Below, piece after piece: positions 47,344-55,898 of a DNA stretch of 64,000 bases. The notes below the pieces were generated by a model that saw nothing but the letters and a program-made list of their open reading frames with translations, did not search any database and was not told where the DNA came from. The stretch is from contig NZ_AP023287.1 of NCBI RefSeq assembly GCF_014218295.1, positions 1,426,001-1,490,000 on the forward strand. The letters run 5' to 3'. This DNA is from Mycolicibacterium litorale. GTDB taxonomy: Bacteria > Actinomycetota > Actinomycetes > Mycobacteriales > Mycobacteriaceae. Each line of letters opens with the position of its first letter. Position 1 is the first letter of the stretch. Made by a program: the position numbers and the translations under genes.

Positions 47344-47847
47344 TCAGCCGATCTGCAGGGCCACCACCCGCCAGCGGCCGTCGCCGGTGGTCTCGACGCG
47401 TGCCGCGATCGCGCGGACCCGCTCACCCCGGGTGTAGGTCGCCGACACCTCCGCCGCGGACGGCCCGGCGCTGTGCAACCGCATGCGCCGCAGCGTCGCG
47501 GGGTCGCCGTAGCGGCTCCGGCACAGCGTGCCGACGGTGTCGAGCAGCGGCGGCGCCAGCACCGGCTTCAGGTGGGTCAGCGGTCGCCTGCGGTCAAGGA
47601 CCTCGAGGACCCGGCGCAGCGCCAGATCGGCGAACACGGCGGCCGCCCGCGGTGCGGCCGGTTCCGCGCCGGCACGTGCGGCCGGGCGCAGCATCCTCGG
47701 GGTGCGCCGGTGCAGCGCGGCCGACGTCGGCGGGGGACACGCCGTCCCCGGCAGGCCGGCCGGGGCCGGTTCGTAGTCGATGACCGGCGAGGTGAACGAC
47801 GGACGCCCGGCGTCCGCGGGTGATGACGACGATGACTGGGTCACGGC
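47344..47847 (-). CDS. Rv3235-family protein (DUF6459)
   Basis: A conserved actinobacterial protein of unknown function usually found next to secA1. From GTG 47847 (VTQSSSSSPADAG) the product has 167 residues: a disordered N-terminus, then an alpha/beta domain from ~70 (AAAVFADLALRRVLEVLDRRRPLTHLK) ending in a WRVVALQIG strand, resembling a nuclear transport factor 2-like fold. GTG 47847 has GGAGAG four bases upstream; an earlier GTG at 47904 gives 186 residues but its extra part looks random. It converges on secA1, ending one base after that gene's stop. Confidence 0.8.
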   Translation of the reverse strand, partial: AVTQSSSSSPADAGRPSFTSPVIDYEPAPAGLPGTACPPPTSAALHRRTPRMLRPAARAGAEPAAPRAAAVFADLALRRVLEVLDRRRPLTHLKPVLAPPLLDTVGTLCRSRYGDPATLRRMRLHSAGPSAAEVSATYTRGERVRAIAARVETTGDGRWRVVALQIG

Positions 47848-48015
47848 ACTCTCCAGGCTCGGCACGACACGACACGACCGTCTGCTGGAGAGGAACAGAC
47901 TCACTCATCGTCGCACGGTTCCGGGCAGGTCACGAGCACCCGTGATGCGGCTGTACAGATACGGCCGCTACCGTGACGGTGAATCGGGCGGATTTCGGCG
48001 AAAGGGGGGTGGCGG

Positions 48016-49422
48016 ATGGTGAGCCGGCTGTCGGCTTCGGACGCGGAGTTCTTCCGCCTCGAGAACACCTCCACCCCGATGTACGTCGGCACGCTGTCGA
48101 TTCTGCGCAAACCCCGCCGCGGGTTGAGCTACGAGACGCTGCTGCACACCGTCGAGCAACGCCTGCCCCAGATTCCGCGGTACCGGCAGAAGGTCCGTGA
48201 AGTGACGATGGGGCTGGCACGGCCGGTGTGGATCGACGACCGCGACTTCGACATCACCTACCACATCCGTCGCTCGGCGTTGCCGTCTCCCGGCAGCGAC
48301 GCCCAACTGCACGACCTCGTCGCGCGGCTCGGATCCCGGCCCCTGGACAAGTCCCGGCCGCTGTGGGAGATGTACCTCGTCGAGGGGCTGGCGAAGAACC
48401 GCGTGGCGATCTACACGAAATCGCATCAGGCGCTGGTCAACGGGATGACGGCGCTCGAGATCGGCCACGTCATCGCCGACCGCACGCAGAAGCCGCCCGA
48501 CTTCGGTGAGGACATCTGGATCCCCGCCCGCGAGCCCAGCGACCGCGCCCTGCTGCTGGGTGCGGTCGGCGAATGGATCACCCGCCCCGCCGAACAGCTG
48601 TCCGCGGTCCGGTCCGCCGTGACCGATCTGACCAATGCCGAACAGCTGGTCGCCGCGACCCGTCACGTCGCCGACATGGCCCGCACGCTGGCGCGCGGTA
48701 CGGCGCCGAGCAGTCCGCTCAACACCACGGTGTCGCGGAACCGGCGGTTCACCGTGGCCGGACACCGCCTCGAGGACTACCGGACCGTGCGGGCGCGCTA
48801 CGACTGCGACGTCAACGACGTGGTGCTCGCGGTCATCGCCGGCGCGTTGCGCAACTGGCTGCTCTCACGCGGGGAGCCCGTCACTCCGACGGCCACCGTC
48901 CGCGCCATGGCGCCGATGTCGATCTACCCGGACGCCGACATCGACTCGACGGGGCCCGGTCAGGCGATCAGCCAGGTGTCGCCGTTCCTGGTCGACCTCC
49001 CGGTCGGGGAGAGCAACGCGGTGGTGCGGTTGTCGCAGATCGCCCACGCCATCGAGACCCATCCGACCGCCGCCAGCCTGGTCGACGCCCGCACCATCGT
49101 CACGCTGTCCGGATTCGCGCCACCGACGTTGCACGCCATGGGAATTCGCGTGGCCACCAATTTCCCGGCCCGCCAGTTCAACCTGCTCATCACCAACGTC
49201 CCGGGTGCGCAGAAACAGATGTTCGTCGCGGGGACCAAGCTGCTGGAGACCTACGCCGTTCCGCCGCTGCTGCACAATCAGGTCCTCGCGATCGGCGTCA
49301 CCTCCTACAACGGAGAGCTGTACTTCGGGATCAACGCCGACCGCGACGCGATGAGCGACGTCGACGTGTTGCCGGGTCTGCTGGCCGAGTCGCTCGAAGA
49401 ACTCTTGGAGGCCGCTCGGTGA
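48016..49422 (+). CDS. WS/DGAT (wax ester synthase / diacylglycerol acyltransferase) family protein
   Basis: Such enzymes make triacylglycerol or wax esters from acyl-CoA for storage. The 468-residue protein shows the two-domain acyltransferase fold: N-terminal LSASDAEFFRLENTSTPMYVG, C-terminal DVVLAVIAGALRNWL and NLLITNVPGAQ. The active-site motif, usually HHxxxDG, reads HQALVNG (residues ~138-144): second His to Gln and Asp to Asn. Either activity is lost or a different mechanism is used. Tgs3-type genes sit at the same place in M. tuberculosis (Rv3234c/Rv3233c, split there). It is divergent from the Rv3235-like gene. Confidence 0.88.
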   Translation: MVSRLSASDAEFFRLENTSTPMYVGTLSILRKPRRGLSYETLLHTVEQRLPQIPRYRQKVREVTMGLARPVWIDDRDFDITYHIRRSALPSPGSDAQLHDLVARLGSRPLDKSRPLWEMYLVEGLAKNRVAIYTKSHQALVNGMTALEIGHVIADRTQKPPDFGEDIWIPAREPSDRALLLGAVGEWITRPAEQLSAVRSAVTDLTNAEQLVAATRHVADMARTLARGTAPSSPLNTTVSRNRRFTVAGHRLEDYRTVRARYDCDVNDVVLAVIAGALRNWLLSRGEPVTPTATVRAMAPMSIYPDADIDSTGPGQAISQVSPFLVDLPVGESNAVVRLSQIAHAIETHPTAASLVDARTIVTLSGFAPPTLHAMGIRVATNFPARQFNLLITNVPGAQKQMFVAGTKLLETYAVPPLLHNQVLAIGVTSYNGELYFGINADRDAMSDVDVLPGLLAESLEELLEAAR

Positions 49423-49482
49423 CCGAGATGTGTCCGGCAGGGGATTGACGGGACCGCTTCGGGGGGTTCTCATGGTCAGACC

Positions 49483-51222
49483 ATGACGGTCAGCAAAGAG
49501 AAGGACAAAGACGAACCGCGGCGGCGCAGCGTCAACTCGGCGCTCAAGTCGCCCACCGACGAGGCCATCCCGCATCCGGTGCTCGACGTCCCGGTCGAAC
49601 AGGAGGCCTACACCGGTTCCCGGGGACTCGACTGGGTGGTTTTCGGTGTCACCGCCGTGATCGCGGTGGCCTTCCTGGTGTGGGGCTTCGTCAGCACCGA
49701 TTCCCTGGCCACCGCATCCGGTGACGCCCTGGCCTGGGTGATGAACAACACCGGGTGGCTGTTCGTGCTCACCGCCTCGGGATTCGTCGTCTTCGTGCTG
49801 TGGCTGGCGCTCGGCCGCTACGGCAACATCCCCCTGGGCCGCGACGACGAGGAGCCCGAGTTCCGCAGCGTGTCGTGGGTCGCGATGATGTTCAGCGCCG
49901 GGATGGGCATCGGGCTGATGTTCTTCGGTGTGGCCGAGCCGCTGACCCACTTCGTCACCCCGCCGCCGGGCGCCGGACCGGCGGGCGAATCCGACGCCGT
50001 GCAGTCCGCCATGGCCACCACGCTGTTCCACTGGACGCTGCATCCGTGGGCCATCTACGCCGTCGTTGGGCTGGCCATCGCCTACGGCGTCTACCGCAAG
50101 GGCCGGCTGCAGTTGATCAGCTCGGCGTTCGAACCACTGCTGGGTGCGCGCGCCAACGGTCCGTGGGGCAAGGTCATCGACATGCTGGCGATTTTCGCCA
50201 CGCTGTTCGGGTCCGCCGCCTCACTCGGCCTTGGCGCGTTGCAGATCCGCAGCGGCCTGCAGATCGTCGGCGGGATCGGCGAGACCGGCAACACGGTGCT
50301 CATCGTCATCATCACGGCTCTCACCGTGGCGTTCGTCCTGTCGGCGGTGTCGGGGGTGGCGCGCGGCATCCAGTGGCTGTCGAACATCAACATGGTGCTG
50401 GCGCTGCTGCTCGCGCTGTTCGTCTTCGTGGTGGGTCCGACGGTGTTCATCCTGAACCTGTTGCCGACGTCGATCGGCAGCTACCTGGCCGACCTGCCGA
50501 TGATGTCCGCCCGCACCGGCGCCGAGGGCGCCGATGTCGACACGTGGCTGCAGTCGTGGACGATCTTCTACTGGGCCTGGTGGATCTCGTGGACCCCGTT
50601 CGTCGGTATGTTCATCGCCCGGATCTCGCGCGGGCGCACCATCCGGCAGTTCGTGGCCGGGGTGCTGCTGGTGCCCAGCCTGGTGTCGCTGGTGTGGTTC
50701 TGCATTCTCGGCGGGGCGGCGATCAACACCCAGCAGGGTGGGGTGGACCTGGCCGGCGAGGGCAGCAACGAAGAGCAGCTGTTCACGCTGCTCGAGCAGT
50801 ATCCGATCGCGACCGTCGCGAGCATCCTGGTGATGGTCCTGGTGGCGATCTTCTTCGTCTCCGGAGCGGACGCGGCGTCGATCGTGATGGGTTCGCTGTC
50901 AGAGCGCGGCACGATCAGACCCACCCGTGGCGTGGTGATCTTCTGGGGTGTGACGACGGGTGCGGTGGCGGCGGTGATGCTGCTGGTGGGTGGCGCGGAC
51001 GCGCTGACCGGTCTGCAGACGATCACGATCATCGCCGCGCTGCCGTTCGTGCTGGTGATGATCGGGTTGGCCGTCGCCCTGGTGAAAGACCTGCGCCGCG
51101 ACCCGCTGGTGATGCGGAAGAAGTACGCCGCCGAGGCCGTGGACAGTGCGGTGATCCACGGTGTGATCGAACACGGTGACGACTTCATCATCTCGGTGGA
51201 GAAGGATCCCGACGCCAAGTAG
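49483..51222 (+). CDS. BCCT-family transporter (glycine betaine/choline type)
   Basis: A 579-residue sodium- or proton-coupled uptake system for compatible solutes. Twelve membrane helices; signatures: GMGIGLMFFGVAEPLTHF (glycine-rich stretch), WTLHPWAIYAVVGLAIAY with the tryptophans of the ligand box, and WWISWTPFVGMFIARISRGRTIRQF, the BCCT signature (about residues 365-390). The charged, poly-basic N-terminus (KEKDKDEPRRR) could sense osmotic state as in BetP. ATG 49483. No equivalent lies here in M. tuberculosis, fitting an environmental organism with osmotic stress. Confidence 0.94.
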   Translation: MTVSKEKDKDEPRRRSVNSALKSPTDEAIPHPVLDVPVEQEAYTGSRGLDWVVFGVTAVIAVAFLVWGFVSTDSLATASGDALAWVMNNTGWLFVLTASGFVVFVLWLALGRYGNIPLGRDDEEPEFRSVSWVAMMFSAGMGIGLMFFGVAEPLTHFVTPPPGAGPAGESDAVQSAMATTLFHWTLHPWAIYAVVGLAIAYGVYRKGRLQLISSAFEPLLGARANGPWGKVIDMLAIFATLFGSAASLGLGALQIRSGLQIVGGIGETGNTVLIVIITALTVAFVLSAVSGVARGIQWLSNINMVLALLLALFVFVVGPTVFILNLLPTSIGSYLADLPMMSARTGAEGADVDTWLQSWTIFYWAWWISWTPFVGMFIARISRGRTIRQFVAGVLLVPSLVSLVWFCILGGAAINTQQGGVDLAGEGSNEEQLFTLLEQYPIATVASILVMVLVAIFFVSGADAASIVMGSLSERGTIRPTRGVVIFWGVTTGAVAAVMLLVGGADALTGLQTITIIAALPFVLVMIGLAVALVKDLRRDPLVMRKKYAAEAVDSAVIHGVIEHGDDFIISVEKDPDAK

Positions 51223-51235
51223 TTAGTCTCGCGGG

Positions 51236-51736
51236 ATGCGCGTCTACATCCCGGTGACCCTCGCCATGCTGACCCAGCTCGTCGCCGACCGGTCGCTGCG
51301 GGCGGTGAACGGCACGGCGTTCGCGGTCACGCCCACGTTGCGCGAGTCCTACGCCGAAGGCGACGAGGACGAACTGGCGGAAGTGGCGTTGCGGGACGCC
51401 GCGCTGGCGTCGTTGCGGCTGTTGGCCGCCGATGAAGGCGCCTCGAATCTGCCCCCGCGGCGGGCGGTGCTCGTCGCCGACGTCGACGGCGCGGCGGCCA
51501 GGCCCGACCTCGACGACGCGGTGGTCCGCCTGACCGGTCCGGTCGCGTATTCGGACGTGATCGCGGCCTACGTCGACAACGCCGATGCGGAGAACGCGGT
51601 GCGGCTGGCGATCAACGCGGTGGACATCGCGGACTTCGGCGACGAGGACGCCGAGCTGACGGTCGGCGACGCACAGGACCACGATCTCGCGTGGTACGCG
51701 CCGCAGGAGCTGCCGTTCCTCCTGGAGCTGCTCTAG
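51236..51736 (+). CDS. DUF6912 family protein (Rv3231c-like)
   Basis: A 166-residue conserved actinobacterial protein, function unknown. Starts MRVYIPVTLAMLTQLVADRSL, the conserved opening; the middle is rich in acidic and alanine residues (EGDEDELAEVALRDAALASL) and the C-terminus has AYVDNADAENAVRLAINAVDIADFG and YAPQELPFLLELL. ATG 51236 is 13 bases after the BCCT stop. Orthologues stand before the desaturase reductase gene. Confidence 0.85.
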   Translation: MRVYIPVTLAMLTQLVADRSLRAVNGTAFAVTPTLRESYAEGDEDELAEVALRDAALASLRLLAADEGASNLPPRRAVLVADVDGAAARPDLDDAVVRLTGPVAYSDVIAAYVDNADAENAVRLAINAVDIADFGDEDAELTVGDAQDHDLAWYAPQELPFLLELL

Positions 51737-51743
51737 GACTGGA

Positions 51744-51770
51744 TACGGGACCGTAAGTTACGGTACCGTA
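51744..51770. promoter_or_regulatory. Operator pair before the ferredoxin reductase gene
   Basis: TACGG-GA-CCGTA (51744-51755) and the perfect palindrome TACGGTACCGTA (51759-51770) lie in tandem, 15 bp apart, directly before ATG 51776. The same TAC(C)GTA-type half-sites recur before desA3, so one regulator, probably of the TetR family, may control both genes. Confidence 0.7.
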
Positions 51771-51775
51771 GGTTC

Positions 51776-52906
51776 ATGGCCAAGAGTCAGATCAAAGTCT
51801 CGGCCAAAGTCGCCGACACCGTGCGCCCCCACGTCGCCGCCAAGCATCCGGCGCTCAACGCGCTGCGTGCGATCGCGACGAAGATCACCACACCGTTGCT
51901 GCCCGACGACTACCTGCAGCTGGCGAACCCGCTGTGGTCGGCCAGGGAACTGCGCGGCCGCATCGTCGACGTCCGGCGGGAGACCGAGGATTCCGCGACG
52001 CTGGTGATCAAACCCGGGTGGGGTTTCACCTTCGACTATCAACCCGGCCAGTACATCGGTATCGGACTTCTCGTCGACGGCCGCTGGCGCTGGCGCAGCT
52101 ACTCGTTGACCTCGAGTCCGCGCAGCGGGGGACGCACCATCACCATCACGGTCAAGGCCATGCCCGAGGGCTTCCTGTCGACCCACCTGGTCGGCGGGGT
52201 GGCGCCCGGCACGATTGTGCGGCTCGCGGCCCCTCAGGGCAATTTCGTCCTGCCTGATCCCGCGCCCACCTCGATCCTGTTCCTGACCGGCGGTTCCGGC
52301 ATCACCCCCGTCATGTCGATGCTGCGGACTCTGGTGCGCCGCGATCAGATCACCGACATCGTCCACATCCATTCGGCGCCGACGGAGTCCGACGTGATGT
52401 TCGGCGCCGAGCTGGCCGCTCTGCAGCGCGACCACCAGGGCTACCGCCTGCAGGTGCGGACCACCCGCACCCAGGGCCGCCTCGACCTGTCCAGGCTCGA
52501 GGAGATCGTGCCGGACTGGCGTGAGCGGCACACGTGGGCCTGCGGACCCGAAGGGATGCTCAACGACGCCGAGAAGGTGTGGGAGCAGGCCGGGCTCGAC
52601 GAGCGGTTGCACCTGGAGCGGTTCGCGGTGACGAAGGCCGCGCCGCACGGTCAGGGCGGGACCGTACAGTTCGCCCGCAGCGGTAAGACCGTCGAGGCCG
52701 ATGCGGCCACCTCGCTGATGGACGCGGGGGAGAAGGTCGGTATCCAGATGCCGTTCGGGTGCCGGATGGGTATCTGCCAGTCGTGTGTCGTCGGCCTGGT
52801 CGAGGGGCACGTCCGCGACCTGCGCACGGGTGTTGAGCACGAACCGGGTAACCGGATCCAGACCTGCGTGTCCGCCGCTTCCGGCGATTGCGTACTGGAC
52901 GTTTAG
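51776..52906 (+). CDS. Ferredoxin-type oxidoreductase, electron donor to DesA3 (Rv3230c-like)
   Basis: A 376-residue NADPH reductase that supplies electrons to the stearoyl-CoA desaturase DesA3. FAD-binding domain (about 60-160, [12 protein letters not shown] as flavin motif), NAD(P)-binding domain (about 165-275, [26 protein letters not shown]) and a C-terminal plant-type 2Fe-2S ferredoxin domain with [18 protein letters not shown] and a last ligand in CVSAASGDC (C-x4-C-x2-C then C). ATG 51776 lies six bases after the operator palindrome. The desaturase gene starts 69 bases after its stop. Confidence 0.95.
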   Translation: MAKSQIKVSAKVADTVRPHVAAKHPALNALRAIATKITTPLLPDDYLQLANPLWSARELRGRIVDVRRETEDSATLVIKPGWGFTFDYQPGQYIGIGLLVDGRWRWRSYSLTSSPRSGGRTITITVKAMPEGFLSTHLVGGVAPGTIVRLAAPQGNFVLPDPAPTSILFLTGGSGITPVMSMLRTLVRRDQITDIVHIHSAPTESDVMFGAELAALQRDHQGYRLQVRTTRTQGRLDLSRLEEIVPDWRERHTWACGPEGMLNDAEKVWEQAGLDERLHLERFAVTKAAPHGQGGTVQFARSGKTVEADAATSLMDAGEKVGIQMPFGCRMGICQSCVVGLVEGHVRDLRTGVEHEPGNRIQTCVSAASGDCVLDV

Positions 52907-52907
52907 C

Positions 52908-52955
52908 GGTTACCCACTGGTAACCTACGACTTCGTAGGTTACGCTACCGTAGGT
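52908..52955. promoter_or_regulatory. Operator cluster before desA3
   Basis: Three nested palindromic sites: GGTTACC-CACT-GGTAACC (52908-52925), CCTACGA-CT-TCGTAGG (52924-52939), and GGTTACGCTACCGTAGGT (52938-52955). Half-sites GTAGGTTAC and TACCGTAGG match the operator before the reductase gene at 51744-51770. The ribosome site AAGGAGG (52961-52967) follows. Confidence 0.7.
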
Positions 52956-52974
52956 AGAGGAAGGAGGCGCCAGG

Positions 52975-54219
52975 ATGGCAATCACAGACGTACCGGAATT
53001 CGCACATCTGACAGACGCCGACATCGAGAGCCTGGGTGTCGAACTGGACACGATCAGGCAGGACATCGAAGACTCCCTCGGTGAGCGCGACGCGCGCTAT
53101 ATCCGCCGCACCATCGCGGCGCAACGGGCACTCGAAGTGACCGGCCGGCTGCTGCTGGCGGCCAGCTCCCGTCGCTCGGCCTGGTGGGCCGGCACCGCGA
53201 CGCTGGGCGTGGCCAAGATCATCGAGAACATGGAGATCGGCCACAACGTCATGCACGGCCAGTGGGACTGGATGAACGATCCGGAGATCCACTCGTCGAC
53301 ATGGGAGTGGGACATGGGCGGGGCCTCCAAGCACTGGCGGTTCACCCACAACTTCATGCACCACAAGTACACCAACATCCTGGGGATGGACGACGATGTG
53401 GGCTACGGCCTCATCCGGGTCACCCGCGACGTGAAGTGGAAGCCGTTCAACCTCGGCAACCTGCTGTACAACACGATCCTCGCCATCGGTTTCGAGTGGG
53501 GTGTGGGACTGCAGCACGTCGAACTCGGCAAGATCTTCAAGGGCCGGGACAACCGGGACGAAAGCAAGGTCCGCGCAAGGGAATTCGCCGCCAAGGCGGG
53601 TGCCCAGCTGGCCAAGGACTACGTGGCGTGGCCCGCGGTGACGGCCCTGTCGCCGGGTGCGACGTACAGGTCGACGCTGACGGCCAACGCGGTCGCCAAC
53701 GTCATCCGCAACGTGTGGGCCAACGCGGTGATCTTCTGCGGTCACTTCCCCGACGGCGCCGAGAAATTCACCAAGACCGACATGGTCGGCGAGTCCAAGG
53801 GGCAGTGGTACCTGCGCCAGATGCTCGGCAGCGCGAACTTCACCGGCGGCTGGCTGCTGCGCTTCATGAGCGGCAACCTGTGCCATCAGATCGAGCACCA
53901 CCTGTACCCGGATCTGCCGAGCAACCGGCTGCACGAGATCTCCAAGCGAGTGCAGCAGGTCTGCGACAAGTACGACCTGCCGTACACCACGGGTTCGTTC
54001 CTGGTGCAGTACGGCAAGAGCTGGCGCACCATCGCCAAGCTCTCGCTTCCGGACAAGTACCTGCGCGACACCGCCGACGATGCGCCCGAGACGCGCAGCG
54101 AGCGGATGTTCGCCGAACTGGAGCCGACTCAGCGGCGCGGACTCAAGTCGTCCATCGCCGCCGTGCGGGCCCGCCGTCGCGAGAAGCGCGCGCAGTCCCG
54201 CGGCGCACTGGCTGCATAA
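52975..54219 (+). CDS. desA3: Acyl-CoA delta-9 desaturase DesA3
   Basis: An integral-membrane di-iron enzyme making oleoyl-CoA from stearoyl-CoA. The 414-residue protein has the three histidine boxes HNVMHGQWDW (~88), HNFMHHKYTN (~126) and HQIEHHLYPDLPSN (~305), all with the spacing of the membrane fatty-acid desaturases, and hydrophobic segments between. The C-terminal tail is basic (RARRREKRAQSRGALAA); in M. tuberculosis the very end of DesA3 influences its turnover. ATG 52975 has AAGGAGG seven bases before. Operators upstream imply tight control. Confidence 0.95.
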   Translation: MAITDVPEFAHLTDADIESLGVELDTIRQDIEDSLGERDARYIRRTIAAQRALEVTGRLLLAASSRRSAWWAGTATLGVAKIIENMEIGHNVMHGQWDWMNDPEIHSSTWEWDMGGASKHWRFTHNFMHHKYTNILGMDDDVGYGLIRVTRDVKWKPFNLGNLLYNTILAIGFEWGVGLQHVELGKIFKGRDNRDESKVRAREFAAKAGAQLAKDYVAWPAVTALSPGATYRSTLTANAVANVIRNVWANAVIFCGHFPDGAEKFTKTDMVGESKGQWYLRQMLGSANFTGGWLLRFMSGNLCHQIEHHLYPDLPSNRLHEISKRVQQVCDKYDLPYTTGSFLVQYGKSWRTIAKLSLPDKYLRDTADDAPETRSERMFAELEPTQRRGLKSSIAAVRARRREKRAQSRGALAA

Positions 54220-54225
54220 GCGCAT

Positions 54226-54281
54226 CGACACTGCGGGGAGATCGCGATTCCGTCGGAATCGACGATCTCCCCGCAGTGTCG
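54226..54281. terminator. Very long hairpin between desA3 and the aldo-keto reductase
   Basis: A 19-bp perfect inverted repeat (54226-54244 with 54263-54281) continues inward as CGATTCC-GTC-GGAATCG (54245-54261), giving a 26-bp stem with one bulged A (54262) and a 3-base loop. It lies between converging genes and would end transcription from both sides. It could also be a small REP-like element. Confidence 0.75.
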
Positions 54282-54291
54282 GCGTCGGGGG

Positions 54292-55152
54292 TCAGTCGGG
54301 GATGTAGTCGAAGGTGTCGGGATTGGGTCCCGTCCGCCCGTCCTCACCCTTGTCGAGGCCGGACAGCGCATCGACATCCGCATCGCCCAGTTCGAAGTCG
54401 AAGAGCGCGAAGTTCTCTTTGATCCGTTGCGGCGTCACCGATTTCGGGAACACGATGTCGCCCCGCTGGATGTGCCAGCGCAACACCACCTGCGCCGGGG
54501 TCTTCCCGGTGGCTTCGGCGATGCGGGTGACCACCGGATCGTCGAGCACCTGACCCTGGGCGATCGGCGACCACGCCTCTGTCGCGATCCCGTGCTCCTT
54601 GCCGTAGGCCCGGACCGCCTCATTGGTGAAGTACGGGTGCACCTCGATCTGGTTGACCGCGGGAACCGTGTCCGTCTCACGGGCGAGGCGCTCGAGATGG
54701 TCGACCTGGAAATTCGACACGCCGATGCTGCGCGCCCTGCCGTCCTTCTTGAACTCCTCGAGTGTCTGCCACGTCGAGACGAAGTCGCCGTCATAGAGGG
54801 TGGGAAGCGGCCAGTGGATCAGGAACAGGTCGACGTACCCGTCGTCGCCGTCGAACCCCAGCTCGCTCAACGTCGTGTCGAAGGCGCGACGTGCGTCGTC
54901 GGGGCGGTGGAACCCGTTGTTGAGCTTGCTGGTGATGAACACCTCGGACCGGTCGATCCCGGCGTCACGGATGCCCTGGCCGACGCCTCGCTCGTTGCGG
55001 TACATCTCGGCGGTGTCGATGTGGCGGTAGCCGATGTCGAGCGCGGTCTTCACCGCATCGGCCGTTTCGTCGGGTTTGATCTGGTAGACCCCGAATCCCA
55101 GCTGCGGTATCTGCGCGCCGTCGTTCAGGGTGATCGTGGGGACGTTGCTCAA
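54292..55152 (-). CDS. Aldo-keto reductase (AKR5-type)
   Basis: A 286-residue NADPH aldo-keto reductase that reduces small aldehydes and ketones such as 2,5-diketo-gluconate or methylglyoxal. The (beta/alpha)8 barrel carries the catalytic Asp and Tyr in DTAEMYRNE (~46-54), Lys in FITSKLNN (~79) and His in DLFLIHWP (~112), and the cofactor segment VFPKSVTPQRIKEN. I chose TTG 55152 because AAGGAGG lies seven bases upstream and it gives the family start SNVPTITLNDG; an ATG at 55233 is much weaker. It converges on desA3. Confidence 0.93.
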   Translation of the reverse strand: MSNVPTITLNDGAQIPQLGFGVYQIKPDETADAVKTALDIGYRHIDTAEMYRNERGVGQGIRDAGIDRSEVFITSKLNNGFHRPDDARRAFDTTLSELGFDGDDGYVDLFLIHWPLPTLYDGDFVSTWQTLEEFKKDGRARSIGVSNFQVDHLERLARETDTVPAVNQIEVHPYFTNEAVRAYGKEHGIATEAWSPIAQGQVLDDPVVTRIAEATGKTPAQVVLRWHIQRGDIVFPKSVTPQRIKENFALFDFELGDADVDALSGLDKGEDGRTGPNPDTFDYIPD

Positions 55153-55247
55153 GGTCGAGCCTCCTTCTGAAGTAGTTGCATCGACGCTGTGTGGGTGCCC
55201 GCTACTACAACGACGCACACGCTCGCGCGGCATCCGTCTCGGTCCTG

Positions 55248-55898
55248 TCAGAACGCTGTGGATCTGCGCACGATCAGGAAGGCCTGAGGGGTGGATTCCA
55301 GCCCGTCGTCGTCCGGTTCGCGCACCATGTCCACGTACGGAGTGAAACCGTGCCGCCGGGCCGCCGCGACGATCTGCTCCGGGGTCCGGCGGTGAAAGAC
55401 CAGCGACACCGTGGTGCCGAACGCCTCGTCGAGGATGCGGGGTCGGTCACCGACCTGGAACGCCAGCAACAGCAACCCGCCGGGCCGCAGCACCCGGTGG
55501 AATTCGGCGAAGACGGCGTCGAGGTCGTCGTCGGGGACATGGATGACCGAGTACCACGCGCACAGTCCGTCAGAGGACCCGTCGTCGACGTCGAGGTGTG
55601 CCATCGCACCCACCCGGAAGTCCAGCTGCGGGTTGCGCCTTCGCGCCTCGCCGATCATGTTGGGAGACAGGTCGATTCCGGTCACCCGGGCGCCGTGCCG
55701 TGCGAAGAGGGCGGTGGTCGCCCCGGTCCCGCAGCCCACGTCGAGGATGTGCCCGCCGGCCCCGACCAGCCCGGCGAACGCCTGCAGCACGGCGAGTTCG
55801 ACCGGCTTGCGGTCCAGCCAGTGGTGGAAACGGTCGGCGTAGGCGGCCGCGGTCGCGTCGTACCCGGCCCGGGTGTCGTCGAGATATCCGCCGGTCAT
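55248..55898 (-). CDS. Class I SAM-dependent methyltransferase
   Basis: A 216-residue methyltransferase (type 11/25 family). SAM-binding motif I is ILDVGCGTGATTALFARHG (~51-69), with VTGIDLSPNMI as motif II and FHRVLRPGGLLLLAFQ as motif III. ATG 55898 overlaps the rsgA stop by 4 bp, so it is translationally coupled to ribosome assembly GTPase RsgA. A target in rRNA or ribosomes is possible but not shown. The C-terminus lacks extra domains. Confidence 0.88.
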   Translation of the reverse strand: MTGGYLDDTRAGYDATAAAYADRFHHWLDRKPVELAVLQAFAGLVGAGGHILDVGCGTGATTALFARHGARVTGIDLSPNMIGEARRRNPQLDFRVGAMAHLDVDDGSSDGLCAWYSVIHVPDDDLDAVFAEFHRVLRPGGLLLLAFQVGDRPRILDEAFGTTVSLVFHRRTPEQIVAAARRHGFTPYVDMVREPDDDGLESTPQAFLIVRRSTAF

